Source: Gossypium raimondii (lineage: Eukaryota; Streptophyta; Magnoliopsida; Malvales; Malvaceae). From it: DNA of 64,000 bases. The stretch covers positions 248,001-312,000 of the forward strand of contig NC_068577.1 in the NCBI RefSeq assembly GCF_025698545.1. Reading direction: 5' to 3'. The notes below the pieces were generated by a model. It saw only the letters and a program-made list of their open reading frames with translations. It was not told the DNA's origin and made no database searches. A program made the translations under genes and the position numbers. Shown here one piece after another: positions 1-11,800 of the stretch; position 1 is the stretch's first letter; each line of letters opens with the position of its first letter.

Positions 1-1080
1 TTATAATGCATAAATGGATGAATTGATAATCAAAATATATCCAAACCTAAATTAAAATAAATTTGACAATTATTATAATATTTTTAAGTTAAAAATAAAA
101 TAAAATAGCTAAATTAACACCAAGTTAATTTGAAAATGATGAATATTGTACTAATTTTATCAACAAATTATCTCCATAAATCAAAATATTTTCATAATTT
201 TTTATATATTATATTTTTCGTCGTTTATAAATTATATAATAATTAAAAAGCAGATAATAATTTGAAATATTGGCGGTGAAATTTTTTAACTCCACAAGCA
301 AGATTAAAATGCTGCCACATGTCCTTAATTAATAATTTAAAAGGAAAAATATTTGGCATATTGTTAGTCGAGTAGGATCTGGGGGTTGACAAGTATCTTA
401 TAAGGTAGAGTAGGATCTGGGGGTTGACAAGTAATTTTTTAAGACTGTTTGTGGAATAAAAAATACACTACCAATGTAACAAATACTGACCTAATTTTAA
501 AATAAAAAATAAATAAACGAAACACATAACTACATTTTAATCTTGATTGCGAACTTGTGTATCAAATAATAATTCTTAATTATTATTTTTTGAGATACTA
601 ATTTTAATAATTTTATACAGACATGGTATTATTATTTTTTAAGATTTTTTTCTCCCTCTTGTTCACATTTTCGTGGGTAATATCTGTATTTTTTTCACTA
701 TGGTATTTGAATTTGTAATTATATTCATTTTGGTCTTTGAACTTATATTCCATCAAGATTTGGTGATGTGACCAGTCTTCTTGGAACATGACTAGATTAG
801 TCGATCGGACTAATTGAACTGAGAATTGATCGGTATATTGGTCCAAACAAAGAGACTGAACTGATTGAATCAAAAACTACTCGAAATTGGTAAAAACAAA
901 AATTTGGGACAAAAATCAATAGGTGAATATATTGAATCAATTTCATAATATTTTTTACTTTTTAAATTTTTATTAAATTTTAATTGAATAATTAAATATT
1001 ATTGGTCTAGTAGTTGAATCGATTAAATCGGGAACTAGTAGTCTGACTAGTTCAACCACTAGTCCAATTATTAGAACATT
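1..1080. other. AT-rich intergenic sequence, no gene
   Basis: I see no coding exon here. The sequence is very AT-rich and holds a short direct duplication (about 370-432), in which the phrase AGGATCTGGGGGTTGACAAG occurs twice some 50 bases apart. The part from about 760 to 1060 is rich in variants of 'attgaactga/gattgaatcg' words. These words recur at 3830-3940 and 43550-43790, so this is probably a piece of a dispersed repeat whose family I do not recognise. The short open frame near 613-873 has no family features. Confidence 0.5.
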
Positions 1081-1090
1081 GTATGTGACA

Positions 1091-1283
1091 GGAAAGGATT
1101 GTATGAAACATAGATACCACGTCATCTGTATCCATTTTCCAATAATTTAATGCCACATCAGTATTTTCCACCTAAATTTCACCATTTTCATCCTGAAAAA
1201 ATAAAGAATTTAGGATGAAATTACTAATGTGACATTAAACTATTAGAAATGGATAACATCCCTGTTCCGTACAATCCTTTCTC
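1091..1283. mobile_element. Foldback MITE, Mutator-like, with 10-bp target duplication
   Basis: The two halves are imperfect inverted repeats of each other over nearly the whole length. The left arm begins GGAAAGGATTGTA and the right arm ends TACAATCCTTTCTC. The element is flanked on both sides by the identical decamer GTATGTGACA (1081-1090 and 1284-1293), which I read as the target-site duplication. A 9-10 bp duplication plus long terminal inverted repeats fits Mutator-like MITEs. There is no coding capacity. The clean duplication suggests a fairly young insertion. Confidence 0.8.
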
Positions 1284-1866
1284 GTATGTGACACTTTAAG
1301 CTTATACCATGTCATTGCTTGAAATTTTTTTCAAATGGTGACGTGGCCACATCATCAAGCTTTTATAATTTTAAGTTCAGGGACTAAAATGAATCAATTG
1401 TCAAGTTCAGATATCAAAATAAATAAAGAAATACAAGTACTAAAGTGGGCCCAATTATCAAAATCGAGGGGCTAAAAACTTATATTATTGGTTTGATTGA
1501 CTAATAGATGAATAGTGAAATCTTTTGAAAGATACTAAATATGAATTATTTTAGAAAATTGCATATGAAAAAGTGAAACATTAATAGAAAGATGAGGACC
1601 ATGAATGAATTTTATTTTTGTTTGATGCTTTTGACCTACCAACATCAATGAAAAAATAATCTATTTTAAAATATTACAAATTTATTTTCAAATACTAAAA
1701 ATATACTGATTCGAAAATTAGAAAACACTTAATCCACGTGCATCTTGCCGTTATAGTATCACTTAAATGGTTAAATTAGGAAATAATTATAAAAAAAGAG
1801 AGTAAAATTAGTAAAAAAGATATTATTGATAGAAAAGATAAGATTTTTTTGAGATAATATCTAAAA

Positions 1867-1972
1867 TTATTCGTAGTCCCTCTCAACTCATAAATAGGAG
1901 GATATTGCGCTTCAGCGCACTCGAACCCACGTCTTTTTATCAATCAAATTAAGATTCAATCGATTACTAATA
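1867..1972 (-). mobile_element. tRNA-derived SINE-like repeat, family B, copy 1
   Basis: Read on the minus strand this carries a good RNA polymerase III B box (GGGTTCGAGTGC) preceded by a tRNA-like head. Related copies lie at 48125-48222 (-), 57285-57405 (-) and 58430-58508 (+). All share the 'GTTAAGACTCAAT' and 'CGCTTCAGCGC' blocks. I infer a SINE family from the B box and the dispersed copies. I cannot name the family. Confidence 0.5.
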
Positions 1973-2098
1973 CTTAATATTTTTTTCTATAAAATATTAT
2001 TAATGTATTTAAATCACGTGAGCTGACCCATACTAAACATATCGCTTATGCCAGCCCTGAAAGTAGGAATCTAATTTGATAAATATTTTTAAAATTTA

Positions 2099-2246
2099 GG
2101 GTGAGTTTGGATGGGCGGTGCATTTACCTGCGGTTAGTGTAAAACAAGATGGGCGGTGAGATTAGATATCTTGTAGCGATCTTCAGTAGCGTGAGACAAA
2201 AAGTAAGCTAAACGCACCGCACCCAATCGCCCATCCAAACTCACCC
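2099..2246 (+). mobile_element. PIF/Harbinger-type (Tourist-like) MITE, copy 1
   Basis: This 148-bp element is bounded by terminal inverted repeats beginning GGGTGAGTTTGGATGGGCG. It is flanked by TTA on both sides (2096-2098 and 2247-2249), the trinucleotide target duplication typical of PIF/Harbinger elements. It has no open frame. A second copy in the opposite orientation lies at 2523-2672. Confidence 0.85.
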
Positions 2247-2289
2247 TTATTTCGGAATGATAAAACTTCATTAAGTAATAGTTTCAAAT

Positions 2290-2515
2290 ATGAAAAAAAG
2301 GGTAAATACACATTTTAGTACTTAAACTTAGTTTTAAGGTTCAAATTGGTACTAATTTTTTTTATCCAATTAGGTTCCTAAACTTGAATCAAGAAGCCAA
2401 GTTCATGTGCCTAACTGGATTAAAATGAACATAGGTACAAAATTGAACCTTAAAGTTAAGTTCAAGTACATAATTGGACCAAAAAAAAATCTTAGGTACC
2501 AATTTTAAAAAATAA
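2290..2515. repeat. Foldback repeat between the two Harbinger MITEs
   Basis: The segment between the two MITEs is itself partly palindromic. Words such as 'aaggttcaaattggtac' near 2337 are answered by their complement near 2430-2450, and 'tagtacttaaactta' near 2317 by 'taagttcaagta' near 2457. It looks like an older palindromic element of a different family. Its exact ends and target duplication are not clear to me. Confidence 0.5.
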
Positions 2516-2522
2516 ATATTTA

Positions 2523-2672
2523 GGGTGAGTTTGGATGGGCGATTGGGTGCGGTGCGGTGCGTTTAGCTTACTTTTTGTCTCACGCTACAGTATCGCTACA
2601 GTATCTAATCTCACCGCCACTGCTGTTTTTACACTAACCGCAGGTAAATGCACCGCCCATCCAAACTCACCC
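2523..2672 (-). mobile_element. PIF/Harbinger-type (Tourist-like) MITE, copy 2, inverted
   Basis: This is a reverse-complement relative of the element at 2099-2246. It has the same terminal inverted repeats and TTA on both sides (2520-2522 and 2673-2675). The internal parts also correspond, including the 'ctcaccgcc' and 'acactaaccgcaggtaaatgc' blocks. Because the two copies are inverted about 270 bp apart, a transcript through them could fold into a long stem. Confidence 0.85.
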
Positions 2673-3249
2673 TTAATATGAATCTCAAAATTACACATGA
2701 ACTTTAATATTTTTACAAATTATACATATAAAATTTTGCTTTAATTATATATGTGAAAATTTTATTTTAATTCGATTATATACATTTATATAAAAAATTT
2801 AATCTAATTACTTTTATATCTAGTAGTATAGTCGTTTGTGAATACAATAAACAAATATAAAATGGTGTCGCGTTAGTAACAAAGGCAAAGCTAGGGGGCA
2901 AGAAGGGGCCTTGGCCCCCTTGGTCAATTGAGAAAATATCATTAGTACTACTTCTTAAATATTAATCATTCAGTCCTTTAATCATTAGAATAAATGGAAA
3001 AATTTAATTTCGCCCCTTCCTAAAAATTAATTATATAATTGAAGTCCTTTTAGAATAAAATTTTTAACTTCAACACCTTTAAAATTTTATAATTTTATCT
3101 CACCCTACTTAAACAAAATTTTAATTTTATCCCTGATTAGTGGTTATAAAAGTTAAACTAAAATTGAAATTCCATATATATGATTGCACAAATTAAAATT
3201 AATGTATTGCATTAATATTAAATTTAAATTAATATACAAAATTAAAATT

Positions 3250-3362
3250 CGTGTGTCGGCCTGATGGTTAGGGTGTTTACCACCCCAAGTGTGGTCTGGG
3301 TTCGGGTCACGTTAGTAGCATTGTTGTTAGGACTTTACTCTTCTCTTATAAGTTAAAAAAAA
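3250..3362 (+). mobile_element. tRNA-derived SINE, family A, copy 1
   Basis: The 5' part looks like a degenerate tRNA, with an A-box-like GGCCTGATGGTTAGG and a B box GGGTTCGGGTC about 40 bases later. The copy ends in an A-rich tail after 'ctcttataag'. A second copy with the same layout is at 60243-60350. The two polymerase III boxes plus the A-rich tail support a SINE. I cannot name the family. Confidence 0.65.
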
Positions 3363-5835
3363 AATACAAATTTGAGATTTATTTGAAAGAGTTAAAATGA
3401 GGTGAACCGACCCATACTAAAAAATTTGATTAATGCAGCCGCAAAAATAGGATAAGAAAACAAAATAAGTTGGGGGTTAATTGGGACATTTTCTAAATAC
3501 CTAATTATTGATTTTTATACAAAAGTTGGGGGGGGGGGATTTTAAGTCACGTGAAAATGCATGCCAAATTTGGCCGGCAGTGAGAACCAGCCGTAATCCA
3601 CGTTGACTGGGCGGACCGACCGGTCGAATTGCCATACACCAATGAATATGGTTCTAACTGTACACTTCTGTTTCTGTTTCTGTTCCTGTCTGCCGGGGGT
3701 AAAATGGTCAATATACGAAAAAGTTCACTTATATTGCAATGCAAGAACAAAAATGGACATTCAAGATTCCTAAGGGTTGTTGGTACCATTTTTATGGCGG
3801 TTATATCACAATATATTAGGTTCCTAAGGGTAATGATGTTTGAATGGATTGGATCACTCGATTAAACTGATTAGATTGAGAATTAATTGGAGTATCAATC
3901 CAAATAATAATTTTTGAATCGGCTGAATCTGGAATTGATATAGAGAAATGACTTGGTTAAATGTGTGTTACTCTCACAGGGAACCCATGTTCTCTTTAGA
4001 TTTATCCTTTCCCCAAATTTGGTCATTTTTTTCAAAAGTTCACATAAGTTACTTGGTCCTCGTAACCCATTTATCAATAACATGTTTAGATAACCAATTA
4101 ACAAAAGTTGTCTTCTGCATACAAAATAATATTTGTGGTGCAACTTCTTATTAGTTTAATATAGCATACAAAATAATTGAGGACATACCAACATAGAGGT
4201 AATGAATGACATGTGTATATTTCCATGCATAACTGGTTTGACCATTCATCAAATACGATAAAATTACTACATTAAGGTAATCTAATAGAGGTCATGACAT
4301 GTTTGTAGATGCTAAAGTTGGCTTGAGAGTTAAGCTTTCGTTGAATTGAGGTTGAGGGAGACGCCAAGGCCATCGTTATTCGGGTAGCATCACAAGATAC
4401 TGATAGATTGTTGAATGTACATTTGATAGAAAAAAGTGGACACTTATCTTTAAAGTCTATAATTTTTTGTCTCAGATGAAAATAGGGTAACTCATTGGTT
4501 GGCAATGGAAGGACACCAAGAGAAATGAAACCCTTGGTTTTCTCGAGTTTGCATTGGAATATGAAAATAAGGTTAGATGTCATCATCTCTTCAAAACAAA
4601 CTTTTCTCTTGTAGGTACACCAGGTTTAGTTCCTTTGACGTCTAAGCATCCAATCTATATTGGTTTATCCACATAAGAACACTCAAGAAACCTTATCAAG
4701 GTTAAGAATCCACTTTGTCGGGGCAATGCTAGCTACCTCATCACATGGACCCAACCACCTAAGTCGAAATGTTGTGAAGCGGAAGAAAGATGAAGAAGAA
4801 ATTCTAATCGACCAAGGCAAGAATCCAAGGAGACTAAAGGCTTTCCACATGCTAAGTAGGGGTACCTAAGTGGAATTAGTAGCCATAGGGTTTACAACAC
4901 CAATTTTTGGTATTTGTACCTTAATCTCTACGACTTTATTGATACGTTGGTAAAAAATATAATTACATTTGGTTAAAAAATATTAACCCATCGTGATCTA
5001 TTAGGCCTTTCAATCTATGACGCTCATTCGATCCTTTTATCGTATATCCCATATGAGCTAAAAGCCATGAGTACTTGTTGACTACCATGTTAATCTTCCG
5101 ATTCTTTATATTAGCCTTGATGTTAATATGAATCAACAGAACTTAGGGTTTGTATGTCTCATGTCATACCCAATACCACCCACCATAAGCATCCATTCTT
5201 GGGATCTGTTTTTGAAGAAATCAAAGTATGGTACTTATCATACAAGGAGGGCCAGCTCTTCAAATCCAGGGATCAGCTACATTACTGACACATGAGAATA
5301 TTTTTAGAGGCCCTTGAGTGGAATACGAAGTGAAGCTCTTATTCAATAAACGTATTTTTAATAAGCAGCCGCATGTTATCCTCAAATATTCTATAATTCA
5401 GTATATCGGGTTTATTGTATGCATCTTATGCATGAAGGCTTAACATGCGTTAATATTTAAGCACGAGTTAACATACACCTTTAAAGTACTATAATCTTTA
5501 CTCTAAATTAGTCTCTAGACTTTAAAATGTTCTAATTATATCCCTAAATTATCGATGTTGTGTCAACAGGGTCCTTTCCATTATAAATAAATTCAACCTT
5601 AAACTTTGGCATTATAAGAATGTATGATATATATAATGAATCTGTAAGATTGTTTGATGTGGGAAAGTGAAACAAATTGAGATAAATATCTGTATAAGAT
5701 AAAGTTGTCAGTTAAATGCTTCTTTCATAATCAACAATTGGAATTTAAATCTCTTCAGAACAACCATCACCTAAACTATAAATGCTTGCTTTCTTAACTT
5801 TTATAAAGGATTGAGTTTTGGTATGCTAAATTGCT
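3363..5835. other. Intergenic sequence without a supported gene
   Basis: The open frames here (for example 3629-3865, 4272-4586 and 4660-4869) lack domain features and splice context, and I treat them as chance. A run of about ten G residues sits near 3528-3538. The stretch 3830-3940 belongs to the dispersed repeat also seen at 760-1060. The rest, including the less AT-rich part at 4600-5300, I cannot assign. It may be remains of an old mobile element. Confidence 0.4.
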
Positions 5836-6218
5836 AGGTGTTCGTGGCCGGGCCGGGCCTAGAAAAAATTTTGGCCCGAAATATGGTCCTAAAATTTTAT
5901 CTAGGCCCGGCCCGAGAAAAAATTCTAAACCCAAGCCCAGCTCGGCCCGGCCCATTTTTTAATAAACACCAAAAAATTATTTTAAAAATAAAAAACAAAT
6001 AAAAAGTATTTTAAAAATATTTTTAAATTTTTAAAAAATATATATTTATTATATATTCAGTCCGGGCCAAAAAAGTGGTGTCCAGGGCGCGACCCGTTTT
6101 CCAAACGGGCCTCGTTTTTTTGCCAAATTCATATTTCGGACCTATATTTTTACCCTAACCCTCCCATATTTTGGGCGGGCAGTCGGGCTAGGCTGGGCCG
6201 CCCAGCCCATGAACACCT
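5836..6218. mobile_element. GC-rich foldback MITE with AGGTGTTC ends
   Basis: The element starts AGGTGTTCGTGGCCGGGCC and ends with the complement, GGCTGGGC... to CATGAACACCT. Both arms are rich in GGCCCGGCCC-type words, in strong contrast to the AT-rich surroundings. The centre is an AT-rich loop. The 8-bp flanks (AAATTGCT and CTATTGCT) match at six of eight positions, which would suit an hAT-type duplication, but this is weak. Confidence 0.65.
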
Positions 6219-6350
6219 CTATTGCTAACCAACTACCATAATCTTTCCATTTTATCTCTATATTTAGAATCCAACAATTAATAAGAAATTTATTACAATC
6301 ATTTTCGATTTTCTTTATCTTTAGAGTTGCAAATAAATGAACATTTATTG

Positions 6351-6385
6351 GTTCATGTTCGTTTATTTAGTAAACGAACATGAAC
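6351..6385. repeat. Perfect 15-bp palindrome with 5-base loop
   Basis: GTTCATGTTCGTTTA is followed by the loop TTTAG and then the exact reverse complement TAAACGAACATGAAC. Similar words (AAACGAACATAAACG types) recur to about 6780, so this is probably the core of a larger decayed foldback repeat spanning about 6330-6790. Confidence 0.75.
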
Positions 6386-6789
6386 AATATTTTGAACTTA
6401 TTTATCAAACAAATCAAATACGAACTAAGTTATTTCAGTTTATCTATGTTTATATAAAGATTGTCTAATAAGTCATTTAAAATTGTTTATTGTATATTAA
6501 TAAAAGTATTATTGTTTGAAGCCAAAAAAGTATTATTATTTTTGTGCTTATTTTATTTATTTATAATAAAATTGTTAATATTTGTAAATAATTATTTTAT
6601 ATCTAAAAATAAGATATATGTTTGTTTTTCGTTTATTTGTTTGCTATTCATGAACATCTTCACAAGCATATTCGTTGAACTTAAACGAATAAATACGTGC
6701 ACAAACATATACTTTTTAAATAAACGAGCACAAACAAAATTTTGAAATTTTTAATGAACATAAACGAAAAACACACAAACTTAAAAATA

Positions 6790-8500
6790 AATAAATGAAG
6801 AACAAAATTCCAAGTTGGATTGAAGTATGGCCCACCTGTCATTCTCAAAACCTTTTTACTGCCTTGTTGCTCAGATATATGAGTAGGGTTAGACAGAAAG
6901 GGAAATACGTAAGATTCAAGTCTATTACCCTAAAGAGGCAATGGACACAGCAAATTCCATCCATGTATGAGGCCCATGCTTTAAGATATTTTAGCTCCAC
7001 TCTCACCCAGGTGGAAGTCAAAAAATTTATTTTAAAGGGAAAGTAAAATTAAATTTTATATTTTTAAGATAATAAAATATAATTTTATTATTTTAATAGT
7101 TTATATTTTTATCATTTTAAAATTTTATAAAATTTTAAAAATTTCCATGCCCTCCCGGGGAGTTCTCATGCTATCAAATTGATAGTATGGAATATCCTTA
7201 CATTAAAAATAGTATATTATCTTTAATATGTTTTAACATTTTTAAATATATTATATCTATGAATAAAATATGAAATTATCATTATCAAAACAATAACTAT
7301 ACAAATGTAAAAGATGAATTAATATTTTAGAATATAAATTTAAAAATAATTATATATATTATTTAGTAACGTTTAGACCACATGTCATACAATAGTTCTA
7401 TAAAATATAATATTTAATTTAATTTGAAATATTTTTATTAATTTATTAAACTAACAAACAAATTTGTTTAGCTTATTTCTCTCTCCATTTCTTTCTAAAT
7501 CTCTACCCACTTTTTTCTAGCTGAACCCAGAAATAACATTGTTCAATCTTTGTTTGGATGAAGAAAAAGGAGGCTAAAAGCCACTGCAGGCCTTAAAGGA
7601 ACCCAAGCATCTACTTGCACAGTTGCAATATGCCTAAAATTGCAGCAGCAGCAGCAGCAGGTCTGATTCAATGGTAGTTTGGTTAGACGATCAACCGCGG
7701 TCCTCTCCGTGCATATATATATATATATACGTATGAACATTGCACCATCCAATCAGTTTTTGATAGCTCTGTGGCGATGTTCTTACCCACAGAATTCCAT
7801 CTTATAGTTTTATTTTCTATAAAATTCACTATAATTTTTGTAACTCTACAGGAAGTCCACAGCATCCCACCCATTTAATCTCTTTCCCATTTTGCTTGCT
7901 TTTGTTGGTACATTTTTTATTATAATTTTTAGTTCTATGGGTATTCTGGGAATGATATTTGGGAGGCTATTCCGTCCAATAGCATTCCTATGAACCAAAT
8001 ACTTGATTTTCATTCACTCACTTCAATTTTACTTATTCAGACATTAAAATTACTCAATTCCATACCACATGATACCATGCTCATCAATCATCTGCACTTT
8101 TAAATCATTAGCTTCACTAATATAGAAAACACAAATTTTCATATAGTATAGAAAGAAAAATCACACATGTGCTCTACTACATTACTTGTTCACACTAACA
8201 TCATACAAAAACGTCACTTTCATCTAAAATCCAATGGTACAATACCTATTGCAAGACTTTAAACATATATGAATGCCAAATACCTTACAGCTCTATCATC
8301 TTAAACATGGATGTTGCTTGAGTTGTTCTAAGTGCTAACTACTTAAAACCGTTTGGCTTATTGGCCATTGCGAATCCAAGAATAGGATGGACGCTTTACA
8401 TAAATGTAAAAGATCCCACTTTCATTTAATTGCCTATGATAACTGAAATTAGAAGTAAATGAAGGGCAGTGTCAACTACCTGAAAATTGATGCTTACTGC
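6790..8500. other. Intergenic sequence downstream of the acyltransferase gene
   Basis: I find no supported gene. There is a short (CAG)n microsatellite at about 7641-7660 and a (TA)n run at about 7716-7729. The right-hand part (about 7900-8500) may include the distal 3' UTR of the minus-strand gene that starts to its right, but no polyadenylation site is clear enough to call. Confidence 0.4.
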
Positions 8501-8854
8501 TAGGTAGTCTCATTGCACCATTCCAAGGATGATTGTTGTTTTTGTAAAATAGACTCTTGCTGAAACTGTTATTGTCACATTACAGTTCAAGCAGCTGAGC
8601 AGCCTGCAGGGTATCAGTGTGCAGAAGTATCATTTGGCCTTTCATACAAAAGTTTTTGATCCTGAGACAGTATACAAAAGTTTTACACCATAGATAGCTC
8701 AAATGAGCAAAATTATATGTAGCCTGAATCTCTATCATAATCTCCAGCAATTTCTTCCCAGTATGAATGAACATTATGGATATAGTATAGTACTGTGATG
8801 CTTACCAGATCAAGGCACCAAATATGGATGCATCATGCACACCAGAAAAGAACT

Positions 8855-11800
8855 TCATTGCATACTTTGCTTGGCATCACTTATATGAAACATAAGCTGC
8901 ATGTAAAGGTTTTTTTTAGGTAAAAATTAGTGCTAGCCAGACAGGCATCAAGAAAATAATTAATCCTTCGTTTGGCAGGGAGGATGGAGAAAGATTGAGG
9001 ACAAAATTTTTTAAACTAATAGCAGGGGCAGATAGGGGGGAGGAGGAAAATTTCAATTCTAGCCTCCCCCCTATAAATGATCGAATTATAAATTAATATA
9101 GGGGAAAATTACACTTTGGCCTCCCAAAAAATGAAAAAAGAAATTCTATTTACTCCTTTTAAACATTATAAAATCATAAATTAATACATGATAAAATCGA
9201 TATTTGACATATTAAAAATTTATAATTCAAATTCGAACCCCCCTCTCCAAAAAAAAAAAAAAAAATTCTAGATTCGCCTGACTAATAGTTAAGATAAAAC
9301 TTGTTCTATTTTGTCCTTCAACCTTTGGATTATCTTTTTTTTTCCCCCTTTCCTTTCTCCTCTGTCCTCCCTACCAGATGCAGTGTAAAGTAAAGGTGTC
9401 TTATGCCGTTTACCTTAGTTCCCACATAAAATGTCAGCAGCATAAAACCAAAGACATTAAGTCCTGAAAAAAAGGGTAAAGCATTAATCAGACAGCTACA
9501 AGGTATATGAGACGCATAAAACAGGGTGAAAGGTATTCCCTTACCTTCTTTGCTTAGGAACTGAGAAATCAACCAACTAAAGCCTGACGGACCAATAACA
9601 TAGCCAACAAGGTTAGCAACCTGCACCAAGAAAAGCTTGGTAAAGTGCAGATGCAAAGACTATTTCCCATGGGAAGCAGATACTTGTGTTCTAAACTGCA
9701 GTTGCAAAAAGACATCTATTTCATTAAAAGTTTTGCTTGCATTCCGTACAACAAGGTTCCATCTGGTTGGCGCTTTTATCATTTACATTGTGTTTGGAAG
9801 TGAGTAAGAAGAAATTGCTTTTGGCTGCAAGAGCAAAATATGTTTTTTAAAAGGATCATATATGGAATATTTATTTATTTTTAGATGAGAAAATGCACAA
9901 TTTCATGTTATATAGACTAATTATGTAATAATTGTGCTACAGTTCAATTATTTTTCCATTGAAAATCAAACTATGATAGAGTTCTTTATCTTTAGCATCC
10001 GCTTCAAAGGAATTTTAAAACAGCATAAAGTAAAGAAAATGACAAGTAGATAGGAAAAACATAAACCATATGGAACCTTAATAACAGGCATAAAAAACAT
10101 TCAATAATCCAACAAACTCATGATCATCAATTTGACAGGTAAAATTTTCAAAATAGGCTTGTCTTTGCTGGTAAACATCCCTTAATAAAACAAAGCTCCC
10201 ACGAAAATTCATTGATTCAGCTCTTTAGCAAAAGATGCATTGAAGAGAAGGCTAGCAACTATAATAAATTCTAGGCTTAAGGTCACAATTTAGCCCCTAA
10301 ACTACACCTTTTTCCCACTTCGGTATTTAAACTCTTTTTTGTCCCATTTTATATTACCTGTACTATCATTTTCGTCCCATTTTACCCCAAAAATTACTAG
10401 TGTCCAATAAGAGTATGCCATGTGTCACATTCTTATCGGCAACTTTTTTATTTTGGGGTAAACTAAAACAAAAATGATAGTTTAGGTATCAAAGTGGGAC
10501 AAAAAAAAGTTTTAAGTACCATGTGGGAAAATAGGTATTGTTCAGGGGCTAAATAATGACTTGAGCCTAAATTCTATAACTAAAAAAAAACTCCATGACC
10601 ATAAAACAGTAGAACACAACACAATATCAGATGTAGATAAAATGCTTGCATGAAAAAATCTGGAGTCTATAAGAAGCTGCAATATTAGGTTTTTCATGCA
10701 CACACTAAGACTGACCATGAGACATGTGATTGTGATGGTACCACCAGCTGCTCTAAGTTCGCGAAAAATAAATCCGTCCAAAGCACCCTTGGCCTGAGAA
10801 AAAGAAAAAGAAAAAAGAAACACGACAAATTGAACTAAGAAAATCATGAAGCTTGTTAAAGAAGAAAATTTTCATTGCCTTATTTTATAACAGCACTCCT
10901 CAAATATAGGGCTGTCATCTCAATGCCTAATTTGATCTATGATCTAGATAAAGCAATTGAGCCATATTTTAAATACATTTCAAGTCCTCGTTATGTAAGC
11001 CACTATAACTGAAAACTCACAAGATCAGTCATTTATGCTTTATACAACCTCTTTTTTACTTGCATGCATGATGAGAGGCCAGCAGTTCACAACAAAAGAC
11101 TATTTCCCAGACAAAGATGTCAGCCGGATCAAGGTGCCTTAAGGCTAACTAACAAGGTTCAAAAAGTCATAAAAAACATGTAAAATTAATAATTGATAGA
11201 GAACATTGGCTTAACCTGGAATGCATTTGTTGCTGACTTCACCAACAATTCAGGAACAAAGAATAAACATGTGAGCCATGCCCATGAAAGAAGTTTCCTA
11301 TGACCGAAGGCAATAAGCATTTACATAAGGAATAGGCTACTTGTTAAGAACAAAGCAAAGAACAACCCAGTAGCTTGTCATACCATTCTAAATCATGCCA
11401 TACAGCAACAAATGTGAATATAACCCATATGTTGAGTAGCTTTCTTTGAGATCCGCCAAGAGGAATATACATGTACCTAAAAAATTATACCATATTGTAA
11501 GTCAGCATGCAAAACATAAAAATGCAGAAAAGTGAGCAGTAGAGAAAGTGTCGACAAATGAAAACCTCACAATCCACTTGTTGAAGGATGCATGCCAACT
11601 TTTCCAAAAACTTTCCAAGTCATGACAATTATTGACACACTTTGGCATGTTTTCAGGGGCCTCAATTCCAGCTATCTACAATTATAACAGTGTAAATGAA
11701 TTTGTTCATATGGGTCAAAATACCATGCTATAATCTTGGCACAAATTATTACAAAAGGAGTTATGTGAACCAAGGATTAAACCATCTAAGAAGGAACTAA

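Noticed and set aside
3250-3330. A true tRNA gene
   Set aside because: The A and B boxes are present but the acceptor and anticodon stems do not form, and a related copy with an A-rich tail exists at 60243. A SINE fits.
4272-4869. Open frames of 69-104 codons near 4.3-4.9 kb as a gene
   Set aside because: They use different strands, have no recognisable domain, and I could not connect them by plausible splice sites.
7641-7660. (CAG)n tract as a possible polyglutamine-coding or unstable repeat
   Set aside because: It is only about six units long, not inside a supported exon, and common as a plain microsatellite.
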